DNA from: Verrucomicrobiia bacterium
Lineage (GTDB): Bacteria; Verrucomicrobiota; Verrucomicrobiia; Limisphaerales; JADLHS01
Length of the DNA stretch: 64,000 nt
Assembly: GCA_011525685.1 (NCBI GenBank)
Contig: WYBW01000025.1
Location: forward strand, 1-64,000
Reading direction: 5' to 3'
In this document: positions 8,988 through 17,820 of the stretch, in pieces
Layout of the letters: each line of letters starts with the position of its first letter
How positions within the stretch are numbered: position 1 is the stretch's first letter
Program-made: the position numbers and the translations under genes
Notes under the pieces: model-generated
The model's database searches: none
Told to the model about the DNA's origin: nothing
The model's input: the letters and a program-made list of their open reading frames with translations, nothing else

Positions 8988-10070
8988 TTACCCGCCGGCG
9001 TACGGCGCGGCCGCCTCCGGTGGTGCCAGTTTCACCGCGCCGCCCGGACGCAGTTTCTGCACGCCCTCGACCACCACTTTTTCCCCGGCGTTCAGTCCCT
9101 TGAGCACCTCCGCCCGGCCCGCCAGCCGGATACCGACCTCAATCGGACGAATCTGGGCGTTGCTGTCCTGGTCCACGATGAACACGGAAAAGTGGTCGCC
9201 GTTGCTCATGATCGCCGGCTCGGGAATCACGATGGCCGCGTCCCGCACCTGCAAGGTCAGCTCGAGACTGGCAAACATCCCGCCGCGCAATTTGCCATCG
9301 GCGTTCGGGATGCGCGCCTTGATCAGCGCGGTGCGCGTGGTCTCAAAGATTTGCGGGGAGATGAAATAGACCTCGCCCCGGAACTTCTCGCCGGGATACG
9401 CCGCCACCGAGAACTCGAGCGGCTGTCCGATGCGGAGCTGTCGCAGAAAACGCTCGGGGGCATGAACCTCCACTTTGACCAAGTCCAGGTCCACGAGCCA
9501 CGTCAAGGTCGTGTTCCGGGTGACAACCTGTCCGGGACTGATCTGCCGCGCCCCCACGATGCCGGTAAACGGCGCGTAAATGCGCGCGTCCGCAAGCTGG
9601 CGGCGACGAAGCTCCACGGAGGCCTCGTTGACGGCATGGGTGGACGTCGCCTGATCGTATTCCTGTTGCGAGATGAGTTTGTCCTCGAGCAGTTGCCGGG
9701 CGCGCTGGTAGTTGGCCAGGCTCAACTTGAGGTTGGCCTCCCCTTCGGCCAGCGTGGCGGCCAGCTTGGTTTCATCCAACGTCACCAGCAGCCGGCCTTT
9801 CTCCACCCGTTCGCCTTCCTTGAAATGGATTCCCTGCACGATACCGTCGGTTTCCGGCTTGAGTTCGACCATTTCACTGGCGGTGATCGTGCCCACCAGT
9901 GACAGCGTTTCTGTGACCGGCTGTTGTCTGGCCTCAACGGCCACGACCTGGATTGCAAAACCACCCGGTGGGCCGCCGGCCTGCGGCTGCTTTTTGCAGC
10001 CGACCAGCCAAGGTAGTGCCGCGACGATCGCCAGCACCCAGAATCCTGTCCGTTTCAAAGCTTTCAACAT
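8988..10070 (-). CDS. RND efflux periplasmic adaptor (membrane fusion protein), lipoprotein
   Basis: The 360-residue partner of the 5769-8936 permease. The lipoprotein signal is FWVLAIVAALPWLVG before Cys25. The lipoyl halves are LVGTITASEMVELKPETDGI and IYAPFTGIVGARQISPGQVV, split by a short hairpin (EGEANLKLSLANYQRARQLL). After that come the beta-barrel and a C-terminal domain ending GAVKLAPP. Its ATG lies one base after the TetR stop codon (TGAAATG), so regulator and pump are almost certainly co-translated. The organisation TetR-adaptor-permease is standard for self-regulated multidrug pumps. Confidence 0.93.
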   Translation of the reverse strand: MLKALKRTGFWVLAIVAALPWLVGCKKQPQAGGPPGGFAIQVVAVEARQQPVTETLSLVGTITASEMVELKPETDGIVQGIHFKEGERVEKGRLLVTLDETKLAATLAEGEANLKLSLANYQRARQLLEDKLISQQEYDQATSTHAVNEASVELRRRQLADARIYAPFTGIVGARQISPGQVVTRNTTLTWLVDLDLVKVEVHAPERFLRQLRIGQPLEFSVAAYPGEKFRGEVYFISPQIFETTRTALIKARIPNADGKLRGGMFASLELTLQVRDAAIVIPEPAIMSNGDHFSVFIVDQDSNAQIRPIEVGIRLAGRAEVLKGLNAGEKVVVEGVQKLRPGGAVKLAPPEAAAPYAGG

Positions 10071-10071
10071 T

Positions 10072-10683
10072 TCATTTCCTGTTCCGCTTCGCCGCGGCCC
10101 CGGCGAAGAACAAATCCACGATGCGCTCCGCGGTCTGGCGGTCCATCCGGCAATCCGGCATCAGTAGATGCGCCATCAGATAGGCGTTCGTCTGGCCGTA
10201 AAAACCAAACGCCAACTCGCGACTGTCGAAGCGACGGTTCAGTTCGCCTTTGGCCAGCGCCTTTTTCATCAGCGAATGCACGAATTCAAAATTCCGCTCA
10301 CAGCGATCAGCGTAACGCAAGCCCTCCGGCAGTTCGCCCGGCGACGCGAACGCCGTGGCCAGCGAGATGCGCATCAGTTCCCGGTTCTGCCGGAAGTAAT
10401 CGAACAGTACCGCCACAATCTCGACCAGTTGCTCCCGCGCCGTCCGCCCGCGCGCTGCCGCTTCGCGCATCAGCCGGTAGCGTTCATCGTGGGCCTCGTT
10501 GACCAGCGCCTGAAACAAACCGGCCTTGTCCCGGAAATAATAATACAGCGTGGGCTTGGACACGCGCGCGTGCTCGACGATCTGCTGCACGGACGTGGCC
10601 GCATAGCCCCCGTGCGCAAAACGCTTGAGCGCAGCGCGCAAAATCTCCCGGCGGGATTCGCCATTGACAGCGGGTTTGGCCAT
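10072..10683 (-). CDS. TetR/AcrR family transcriptional repressor
   Basis: A 203-residue regulator. The N-terminal helix-turn-helix spans about residues 10-57: REILRAALKRFAHGGYAATS, then VQQIVEHARVSKPTLYYYF, the consensus TetR recognition helix. The remainder is the all-helical ligand pocket and dimer domain. It heads the two-pump gene cluster and overlaps functionally with the palindrome at 10687-10702, which sits where its ribosome binding site should be, so autorepression together with adaptor and permease is likely. The ligand is unknown. Confidence 0.93.
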   Translation of the reverse strand: MAKPAVNGESRREILRAALKRFAHGGYAATSVQQIVEHARVSKPTLYYYFRDKAGLFQALVNEAHDERYRLMREAAARGRTAREQLVEIVAVLFDYFRQNRELMRISLATAFASPGELPEGLRYADRCERNFEFVHSLMKKALAKGELNRRFDSRELAFGFYGQTNAYLMAHLLMPDCRMDRQTAERIVDLFFAGAAAKRNRK

Positions 10684-10686
10684 GGA

Positions 10687-10702
10687 CCTACCGAACGGTA
10701 GG
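10687..10702. promoter_or_regulatory. Probable TetR operator (CCTACCG-AA-CGGTAGG)
   Basis: Two perfect 7-bp half-sites around a 2-bp centre, 3 bp upstream of the TetR start codon. This matches the TACCG-n2-CGGTA type site commonly bound by TetR/AcrR regulators of RND pumps. Being so near the ATG, a bound repressor would block transcription, and the same hairpin in the mRNA could hide the ribosome site. Confidence 0.75.
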
Positions 10703-10824
10703 GGAGAGTGCCCACCGGGTCAAATTGCATTTCAGAATCGGAATGGAACTTACGTTCCAGATGCCCGCGAATCCATGTTTGCCGGGCAGTGTGGCGGGGC
10801 AGGTCGCGGTCGCCGTGGCGGAAT

Positions 10825-12210
10825 TCAGAAAAACTTCACCCCGAACATGTTCAGGAGCATCAGAGAGACAATCAGAGGGCAGACGATGCGGATGAACCAG
10901 ACCCAGACTGTGGCGGGCGATAGACCCGCCAGCAGCGGTCGTGCGAACCACGAATTGCTCGCGGACATTTCCTCGACCGCGTGCTTTGGCCCCCAGGACC
11001 AGCCCACATACACGCTGCACAGCAGACAGATCAGCAGGATGATCGCCGTCCCGAAAATGTGATCCATGATGTCCAGGAATCCGGTCTTGCCCAGGAACTG
11101 CACCTTGGTCAGCCACTCGACGCCGCCGACCGACAAGGCCGAGGGCAGACCCACGACGAACGCGGCGCCACCCACCAGCCAAGCGGACTTCTTGCGCGAC
11201 CATTTCTTTTCGTCCACCAGCCAGGCGACCGGCACTTCCAGCATGGAAATCGTGGAGGTCAGTGCCGCAATGCCCAAGAGCAGAAAGAATGCGGCACCCA
11301 CCAACTGGCCGGCCGGCATTTGTTCAAAGACCGAGGGAAGCGTCTTGAATGTCAGCGCGGTGCCGGCATCGGGCGCCAGCCCAAACGCAAACACCGCCGG
11401 AAACACCATGAACCCTCCCATGATTGCCACAAACGTGTCCATCCCCGCCACCCAGATTCCGCCCGTAACGATGTCCTGCCGCTTGGACATGTAGGAGCCG
11501 TAGGTGATCATCAGTCCCCAGCCAACGCTCAACGAGAAAAACGCCTGGCCCAGTGCCTTCATCACCACGTCGCCGTTGATTTTGCTGAAGTCCGGATGCA
11601 GGTAGTACTTGATCCCCGCCCCGGCGCCCTCGAGCGTCACGCTGCGGATGATCACCACGCCACACAGCACGATCAACACGGGCATCAGCACCTTCGACCA
11701 CTTCTCAATGCCCTTCTCCACGCCACCCTGAACGATGAGAATCGTCATCAGGATGAAGAAGCCAAACAGCGGCAGCACGAACTCGGGTCGCGCCGCGAAC
11801 CGCTCGAACTCCACCTTCGTGTGCAGGAGGGACGCAATGGCATACCCCACCGTCCAACCGGCAATCACCGCGTAGTAGCTCAGAACGAAGAAACAACAGG
11901 CCAGGCAGAAGACGCCGGTGATCACGAAAGGCGTGCCCGGCTTGGTCACGCGAAACGCGCCGATGACGTCTTTGCCGCTGCGCCGGCCCAGGGCCAGTTC
12001 GTTGAACATGAGCGGCAGCCCGATGAGCAGGACGCAGAGCAGATAGACCACCACGAACGCCGCGCCGCCGTTTTCGCCGGTCATGTAGGGAAACCGCCAG
12101 ATGTTGCCCAACCCCACCGCCGAACCGGCCGCCGCCAGAATGAAACCCAGCTTCGATCCCCATTGACCGCGGGTGGATGCAGTCGTAACGCCTTCTGAGG
12201 TTGATTGCAT
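10825..12210 (-). CDS. Sodium-dependent transporter, NSS/SNF family
   Basis: Na+-coupled symporter of amino acids or related amines in the inner membrane. From ATG 12210 the protein (about 461 residues) begins MQSTSEGVTTASTRGQWGSK and then has the family signature GFILAAAGSAVGLGNIWRFP with the unwound TM1 region that binds sodium. About 12 membrane helices follow, with the TM6 region around FSLSVGWGLMITYGSY. An in-frame GTG or ATG further up (12246) is possible but adds nothing conserved. It stands alone, with a 120-bp gap to the TetR promoter and repeats on its other side. Confidence 0.93.
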   Translation of the reverse strand: MQSTSEGVTTASTRGQWGSKLGFILAAAGSAVGLGNIWRFPYMTGENGGAAFVVVYLLCVLLIGLPLMFNELALGRRSGKDVIGAFRVTKPGTPFVITGVFCLACCFFVLSYYAVIAGWTVGYAIASLLHTKVEFERFAARPEFVLPLFGFFILMTILIVQGGVEKGIEKWSKVLMPVLIVLCGVVIIRSVTLEGAGAGIKYYLHPDFSKINGDVVMKALGQAFFSLSVGWGLMITYGSYMSKRQDIVTGGIWVAGMDTFVAIMGGFMVFPAVFAFGLAPDAGTALTFKTLPSVFEQMPAGQLVGAAFFLLLGIAALTSTISMLEVPVAWLVDEKKWSRKKSAWLVGGAAFVVGLPSALSVGGVEWLTKVQFLGKTGFLDIMDHIFGTAIILLICLLCSVYVGWSWGPKHAVEEMSASNSWFARPLLAGLSPATVWVWFIRIVCPLIVSLMLLNMFGVKFF

Positions 12211-12311
12211 GGCGGAGCTTTTTAGACCGATTTGGACCAAAGTCAAAGCATAGTTTGCCGCCCCGGCGATGATGCGCGCATCTTAGTTTATTGCGGGCAG
12301 GCATTCCTGGC

Positions 12312-12444
12312 GTAGCGCAGGTTTCCCAACCTGCGGTATCGCCGACTTCCAGTCGGCTGGCCAAGGCAGGGCGTGGCAGGCCAGGAGTTCGCCGCGTTTG
12401 CGGATTGGAAATCCGCGATCCGGCAGACTGGAAGTCCGCGCTAC
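12312..12444. repeat. REPIN-like repeat, family 3
   Basis: The outer ends are GTAGCGC..../....GCGCTAC. Inner palindromic pieces are GCAGGTTTCCCAACCTGC, GCCGACTTCCAGTCGGC and CAGACTGGAAGTC. The element is 133 bp. The rest of the gap to 12675 holds shorter palindromes (CGACCTGAAGGTCG near 12613) and no gene that I can support. Confidence 0.7.
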
Positions 12445-12675
12445 TGCATCGCCTCGGCGCCCCCTGCAAGAAAATGAGATGCGCTCGCGATGATGAGAGC
12501 AATTGACTCCGTCCCCCGAACAAAGTCAGCCGCGGGGCGCGGCGTTTACGCCGCGTCAGTTCACGCAAGTTCAGAGGCCAATCGATTCGCCCAAGTCCGA
12601 CCGCACGCTGAAGCGACCTGAAGGTCGCGCTCCGGGGGCAGCGCCGAGATGCTTGCGGGAATGAGGCCGTTCCGG

Positions 12676-14100
12676 TCAAACGGCGGGGGCGCCGCGGACT
12701 GGTTGCGAAGCGCGCGCGATCTTCCACCCGGCGAACGCGATGATGATGGCGATGATGGGGTTGAGCAGGTTCAAGAACGCATACGGCAGATACGCCAGCG
12801 CCGAAACGCCCAGCGTCGTGCTCATGAACGCGCCACACGTGTTCCACGGCACCAACGGCGAACTGAGTGTTCCCGAGTCTTCCAAAGTGCGCGACAGCAA
12901 CTTCGGATGCAGTCCCTGCCGTTCGTAAGCCTCGCGATACATCCGACCCGGAACGATGATTGAGAGGTATTGATCCGGCGCCAGCACGTTCATGCCCAGG
13001 CACGTCACCACCGTGGCGCTCACCAACCCGCCGACGCCGCGCGCGAGCCGCAAGATGCCGTTGGCCAGCGCCCCGAGCAACCCGGTCCGTTCCATCACGC
13101 CGCCGAACGTCAGCGCGCACAAGATCAACGACACCGTCGGCATCATGCTTTCCAAGCCGCCCCGTGTCAGCAGTTCGTCCACCGGCCCGACCTCGGTTTG
13201 GGCCTTGAACCCGGTCTGCGCCGCCGCCAGCACTTCTTTGAGGGCGGCTCCTTGAACCGTCACCGCCAGAATCCCGCCCAGCAGCACCCCGCCCAGGAGC
13301 GACGGTAACGCCGGCAGCCGGAACGTCACCATCAGAATCACCAACAACGGCGGCAGCAGGAGCACCGGGTTCAGATTAAAATTCCCGCTCAAAGTCCGGC
13401 GGATGAGCGTCACGTTCTCCTCGTTGATGGCCTCGCGGCCGGCGGACGACCAGCCCAGCATGGCATAAATGGCCAGCGCAATCACCAGCGACGGAATCGT
13501 TGTGTACAGCATGTAACGCACGTGCTCGAAGAGTTCCGAACCCGCCACCGCCGGCGCGAGATTCGTGGTATCCGAGAGCGGCGAAAGTTTGTCGCCAAAA
13601 TAAGCCCCGGAGACGATGGCGCCCGCCACCATCGGCAGTGGCACGCCCAACCCCTGGCCCACGCCGACCAACGCGATGCCCACCGTGCCCACCGTCGTCC
13701 ACGAACTTCCGGTCGAGATGGACACGATGCAGCAAATCACGCATGCCGCCACCAGAAAGAAGGAGGGGTGTAGGATCTTCAGCCCGTGGAAAATCAGAAT
13801 CGGCACAATGCCGCTGGCGATCCAGGTGCCAATCAACATGCCCACCACCATCAAGATGAGAATCGCCTTCAGGCCGATGGCGATGCCTTCGATGATCCCC
13901 CGTTCCAAGTCAATCCACCGATGCCCGAGCCGCAACCCGATCACGGCGGCGATGGCGGCAGCCAGCAACAGCGGCAGGTGCGCGGTCCCGTCGAACCGCA
14001 CCAAACTTTCCCGGATCATCACAATCAGGGCCACGACCGGGACGAGCGCCTCCCACAAGGAGGCCGTGCGGGTGGTTGTTTGTGATACGGATGAGTCCAT
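12676..14100 (-). CDS. nhaC: Na+/H+ antiporter, NhaC family
   Basis: Sodium/proton exchange across the inner membrane, for pH and sodium homeostasis. The 474-residue protein has about 11-12 hydrophobic segments and the family's hallmark regions: IVSISTGSSWTTVGTVGIAL, VSGAYFGDKLSPLSDTTNLA and LGMNVLAPDQYLSIIVPGRM. The ATG at 14100 gives a short hydrophilic lead, MDSSVSQTTTRTASLWEALV, then the first helix. It lies on the same strand as the NSS transporter but is separated from it by 430 bp of repeats, so it probably has its own promoter. Some NhaC relatives exchange organic anions instead of H+. Confidence 0.9.
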   Translation of the reverse strand: MDSSVSQTTTRTASLWEALVPVVALIVMIRESLVRFDGTAHLPLLLAAAIAAVIGLRLGHRWIDLERGIIEGIAIGLKAILILMVVGMLIGTWIASGIVPILIFHGLKILHPSFFLVAACVICCIVSISTGSSWTTVGTVGIALVGVGQGLGVPLPMVAGAIVSGAYFGDKLSPLSDTTNLAPAVAGSELFEHVRYMLYTTIPSLVIALAIYAMLGWSSAGREAINEENVTLIRRTLSGNFNLNPVLLLPPLLVILMVTFRLPALPSLLGGVLLGGILAVTVQGAALKEVLAAAQTGFKAQTEVGPVDELLTRGGLESMMPTVSLILCALTFGGVMERTGLLGALANGILRLARGVGGLVSATVVTCLGMNVLAPDQYLSIIVPGRMYREAYERQGLHPKLLSRTLEDSGTLSSPLVPWNTCGAFMSTTLGVSALAYLPYAFLNLLNPIIAIIIAFAGWKIARASQPVRGAPAV

Positions 14101-14200
14101 GTGCCGGCTGACGGCCCAGAGCAGATTTCACCGGGCCGCCAAGGGCAAGTGAAAAATGCCAGCGTTCTCCGGTAGTCAGCGCGTAAGCAGGAAGGGGTTT

Positions 14201-15470
14201 TCACAGTTTCGGGCGTTGGGGGGACACGAAGGTGAGGGCTTTGGCGAGGTTGCCTTCGCCCAGGTCGGCGTGGAAGTCGGTGAGTGACTTGTGCCGTGGC
14301 TTGGGTTGGTGGGCGCGCCAGTGCAGGTAAAGGCTGATGACGACCCGGCGCACCATGCCCAGAATCCACTGGCCGTTGGGATGGCGCACCCGGCAGCGGT
14401 CTTCGTTGAGCGAGATGTCCAGGCGTGGATGCGTCCCGTTTTCGATGCCCCAGGCCTGGCGGTTGGCTTGGAGATAGTCCTTGGCCCCGGGGGTCGCCGG
14501 TTCCAAATCGGTGATGAGGCCGACGGTTTCATCCCGGCGGCCGCGCCGCTGCCGCGTCAGGAGCGCCACCTAGGCGGCGAAGGGGAAGTCAATGTCCTCC
14601 GCCGCCACGGGGAGGCTCTCCAGTGTGCGGCTTTCCGCCACGCCCTTGTTCTTGCCGGCGCTCCGTGCCCGGTTGGGCGTCTGGGGTAGAGGGGGAACAA
14701 CCCGTCGGGGGGACGGGCACTTTCTGTGCGATGTTCTGGCGCAGGGTGGGCTGGTTGTTTTTCACCGTCAGCAGATAGTGCGCGCCGTGTTCGAGGACCA
14801 GCTCCCGCGCGGTTTGATCCTGGGTGTGCAGCGCGTCCAGGGCCACGGGGCGGCCGGCCAGGTCCAGTTCGCCAAAGAGTTCGCGGGCCACGGGGATCTC
14901 GTTGGTCTTGGTGTCCACCCGCGCGCTGCCCAGGTAAACTGGCTGGGGACACTGACGGCCGTGAGGAGGGACTCGCCGGGGCCGTGGCGCGGTTGCTTGC
15001 CATCCACGGCGATCAGTTCGTCGGGCGGCGGCGCGCCGCGGATCTGGGTTTGAACGTCCAACAGCACCTGGTTGAGCCGCCGGGCGTCCAGCCCGGAGAA
15101 CAGGCGGGAGAAGGTGGACTGGCTGGGGGCCGGGAAGCGGCCTTGGGCCTTGGGCCGGATGCCCAGGGCGCGGCGCTGGGGTTGCGTCAGCCGCCGGGCC
15201 AGCTTGGCCCGGTCTTTCTGGCTGCGCGGGGCGTCGCACAAGAAGGCCAGGAGCATGAGCGTCACCAGGAACCAGACCGGATAGGATTCGACCCGGACGC
15301 GATACTCGGGCAGGGCTTTGAAGTGCTCAGCCAGGGCCTGGATTTGCGCACACGTGTGATAGCACCGGCCGCCCGCTTTCTTTTCCACGGCCGCCAGCGC
15401 AGGTTTGAGGTGCTCGGTCTGGAGGCTGCGTCGGGCGTGGCGGGCGATTTCGCGGACGAACAGCCGCTTG
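14201..15470 (-). pseudogene. ISAs1 family transposase (DDE), multiply frameshifted
   Basis: The reconstructed order begins with LFVREIARHARRSLQTEHL and VEKKAGGRCYHTCAQIQALA. The DDE_Tnp_1-associated helices follow (FKALPEYRVRVESYPVWFLV), then the first catalytic acid region PPDELIAVDGK. After a frameshift near 14940 comes VDTKTNEIPVARELFGELDL and the second acid ALDALHTQDQTARELVLEHG, then LLTVKNNQPTL. After another shift near 14700 the frame reads FPFAA, then TAG where homologues have Gln, then VALLTRQRRGR and the C-terminal QAWGIENGTHPRLDISLNED. At least three lesions make it inactive. No intact copy is in the window. Confidence 0.85.
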
Positions 15471-16017
15471 GCCGGTCATGTTGCACATAGTAATCGCGCC
15501 GGCAACGGCCCCAGCCGTCGGTCAGGCCCAGTTCCTGCCAGCCCTGTGCGGTATAGACGGTGCCGTTGAACTGCTCCGAATCCACGAAGGTTTCGACCAC
15601 CAGCACCGGGTGGTCGTAGCGCACCTGCCAGTCGGCGGAAAGTCGATCCAGCGCCAGCCGCAGCACGCGCGAGCCGAGGTTGGGGACATGAGCGTGGGGC
15701 GGAATGAGGAAGCGGCTGTCATTGACGACCGGGGCCAGCCGCCGGTCGCGTCGCGCGCGGGTCCAGCCGATCCACTGGTCGCGAGGCTGGAGATGCCGGG
15801 CGGCGGCGCTGAAGAGCAGCAGCGCCAGCCAGCGATCTTGGGCATCCACGGCCACGTAATACATCTGCTCGCCCACGGCCTTGAGGCCGCCCAAGTAATG
15901 GTGCTGGCGGAGCAGGGATTGAAAACGGCGGCGCGGCTGCGGCGCGGTGAGCGGCTCCACCCGCACCGCTTGCACGAGTGCCTGATCCGTTGCGGAAGGT
16001 GCGGGTGGACGATGATG
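15471..16017 (-). pseudogene. DUF4338 (DruA-like) domain, N-terminal part of the transposase-associated protein
   Basis: The frame holds VQAVRVEPLTAPQPRRRFQS, the LLRQHHYLGG turn, DRWLALLLFSAAARHLQPRD, QWIGWTRARRDRRLAPVVND, SRFLIPPHAHVPNLGSRVL and HPVLVVETFVDSEQFNGTVY. These are the core motifs of DUF4338, known from DruA of the Druantia defence system and from many transposase-linked proteins. An in-frame TGA stands upstream (about 16028), and I see no winged-helix N-terminal region, so it may be truncated. It continues into the transposase after a one-base shift near 15468. Confidence 0.75.
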
Positions 16018-16422
16018 GCCTGCGTTTCATGCCCTTCAGGGTAGAAAGTTCGGCGGCCCATGTCTCGTCAAACCGGCTTCAGCCCCATGATTCCGGGCTC
16101 AGAGCCATCTCATGCATACGCGCTGAACAGAACCGCAATTCGTGCTTTCATGGACACCCAACCTTGCTTCAGTCACGGGCAGTTGCATTAGCCGTTGGCG
16201 CAAATCATTTACAGGATGGCTTGGGCAATGTCTCCCCCATCGTGCGTCTCTCCCTTTCCGGGCCTTTTGCAACGGGGATTGTCACGAGCTCGGAATCCCA
16301 TTCTTCCTCAAGCATCCGCCCTTTGGTCACTGACGCCTCTATTGCCTCGGCGCCGGGTCAACGAGGTTGACAGCCATGCACGATGAGCCACGATGGGGGA
16401 CGGAAAGATTGCTCGAGGCTTT
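16018..16422. other. Intergenic stretch between decayed IS and UroD-like gene
   Basis: No open frame here shows family features. It must contain one end of the insertion sequence and the promoter of the UroD-like gene. I see no clear terminator, tRNA or repeat doublet. Confidence 0.5.
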
Positions 16423-17649
16423 ATGACTTCACGTGAACGAATCCTCTCCACGCTAGACCACCGCGAGCCGGATCGCATTCCGATTGACCTCTCCGGCCAT
16501 CGTTCCTCCGGCATCATGGCCGTGGCTTACGCCCGGCTGCGCGATCATCTCGGGCTGCCGAAAAGCCCCATCCGTGTCTATGATCCGGTCCAGCAACTCG
16601 CCATCGTGGATGAAGACGTGCTCCAGCGGTTTCGCGTGGACACCATCGAACTGGGCCGTGCGTTCGCGCTCGAAGACAAATGGTGGAGCGAGTGGGTCTT
16701 GCCCGACGGCTCGCCCTGCCTCATGCCTGTCTGGGCCAAGCCTGAGCGTCTCGAAGGCGAATGGGTGATCCGCTCCTCTAAGTCCAAACGGGTCATCACG
16801 CGAATGCCCGATGGTGTTATTTACTTCGAACAGACTCATTGGCCTTTCGCCGAAGAGGACAATCTCGACCGGTTGCAGGAGAAGTTGTCCGAGAGCATGT
16901 GGACCGCGATAGCCTCACCACCGGGACCGATCGTCGCCGGGCCGGACGGCATGAAGATTTTCCGCGAAGGCGCGCAACGACTGCGCCAGCAGACGGACCG
17001 CGCGATCATTGGATTGTTCGGTGGCAACCTGCTGGAGATGGGTCAGTTCCTTTATCGCAACGACAATTTCTACATGTTGCTGGCCGGCAACCCGAAGCGA
17101 GCGCACGAGTTCCTGGAGCGCGTCACCGAAATGCACCTGGCCAACCTCGAGCGTTTCCTTGGTGCAGTCGGCGAGTTCATTGACGTGATTCTCTTTGGGG
17201 ATGATCTCGGAATGCAAAGCGGCCCGCAGGTTTCGCCAAGGATGTATCGCGAGTTCTTTTTCCCGCGCGAGCAGCGAATGTGGACGCGCGCCAGGCAACT
17301 CGCGCCGCACATCAAGATCATGCTGCACTGCTGCGGCGGCGTGCGCGAACTGCTGCCCGGGCTGATCGAAGCGGGCCTCGATGCGATCAACCCGGTGCAA
17401 ATCACCTGCCGCGGCATGGACGCGGCTGGATTGAAGAGGGATTTCGGGCAGCAACTCACTTTTTGGGGCGGCGGTTGCGACACGCGCGCGGTTCTTATCG
17501 GAGGTACACCCCGGCAGGTGCGGGAACACGTTCAGCGGCAGATGGACATCTGGCGTCCGGGTGGCGGCTACGTATTTCAACAAGTCCACAACATCATGGC
17601 CGACGTGCCGCCCGCGAACATTGTAGCGATGTTGGATGCGGTAAACTGA
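16423..17649 (+). CDS. Uroporphyrinogen decarboxylase-family protein, methyltransferase-like (MtaA/UroD fold)
   Basis: From ATG 16423 (MTSRERILSTLDHREPDRIP, the usual start of this family) the protein has 408 residues. It is not HemE. It carries MLHCCGG with H302 and C304, followed by GGGC with C352, the H-x-C...C zinc-ligand pattern of the methylcobamide methyltransferases MtaA/MtbA, which activate a thiol for methyl transfer from a corrinoid. The TIM-barrel elements FGGNLLEMGQF, LFGDDLGMQSGPQVSPRMY and PGGGYVFQQVHNIMADVPP are as in the many UroD-like proteins of Verrucomicrobia and Planctomycetes. No other heme gene is near. An MtaB homologue lies 12 kb away (29177-30583). Function as a methyltransferase is inference; the substrate is unknown. 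Confidence 0.8.
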   Translation: MTSRERILSTLDHREPDRIPIDLSGHRSSGIMAVAYARLRDHLGLPKSPIRVYDPVQQLAIVDEDVLQRFRVDTIELGRAFALEDKWWSEWVLPDGSPCLMPVWAKPERLEGEWVIRSSKSKRVITRMPDGVIYFEQTHWPFAEEDNLDRLQEKLSESMWTAIASPPGPIVAGPDGMKIFREGAQRLRQQTDRAIIGLFGGNLLEMGQFLYRNDNFYMLLAGNPKRAHEFLERVTEMHLANLERFLGAVGEFIDVILFGDDLGMQSGPQVSPRMYREFFFPREQRMWTRARQLAPHIKIMLHCCGGVRELLPGLIEAGLDAINPVQITCRGMDAAGLKRDFGQQLTFWGGGCDTRAVLIGGTPRQVREHVQRQMDIWRPGGGYVFQQVHNIMADVPPANIVAMLDAVN

Positions 17650-17661
17650 ATTCGCCGACCA

Positions 17662-17792
17662 GTAGGACAGGCGTCGCGCCTGTCTCTAAATTCAAGAGTT
17701 TTCCGCCTGAGCGGGCTGGAAGGCGAAGGGACTTGATGCACAAATTGCTGCCGGGCTTCACGATATGGAGACAGGCGCGACGCCTGTCCTAC
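17662..17792. repeat. REP doublet (REPIN-like), family 1, copy 2
   Basis: The ends are perfect 25-bp inverted repeats (left begins GTAGGACAGGCGTCGCGCC at 17662, right ends at 17792). Each end is itself palindromic, and the interior holds a CCGCCTGAGCGG stem. It lies 13 bp after the UroD-like stop, between two convergent genes, where it could also act as a bidirectional terminator. Confidence 0.85.
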
Positions 17793-17820
17793 AATCCTGC
17801 CGAATTCGCACTCAACACAA

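Larger units (their letters stand above)
14201..16017 (-). mobile_element. Decayed insertion sequence: DUF4338 (DruA-like) plus ISAs1-type transposase
   Basis: One element spans these bases on the minus strand. Its protein once ran from a DruA-like N-terminal domain into an ISAs1 transposase with the associated N-terminal domain and DDE catalytic domain. Joining frames restores a continuous protein, with indels near 15468, 14940 and 14700 and an amber codon at 14570-14572. I could not find convincing terminal inverted repeats or target duplications. The 3' boundary candidate is around 14145-14200, and the 5' end is between 16017 and 16130. It lies between nhaC and the UroD-like gene. Confidence 0.8.

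Noticed and set aside
14589-15239. Separate transposase-like gene
   Set aside because: It is one of three frames of a single decayed ISAs1 transposase; the motifs are continuous only across frames.
15471-16017. DruA of an active Druantia defence locus
   Set aside because: No DruE helicase or other Druantia genes nearby, and the domain runs into a transposase with frameshifts.
16423-17649. Heme biosynthesis uroporphyrinogen decarboxylase (HemE)
   Set aside because: The zinc-ligand pattern H-x-C...C and the sequence style are of the UroD-like methyltransferase branch, and no other heme gene is near.
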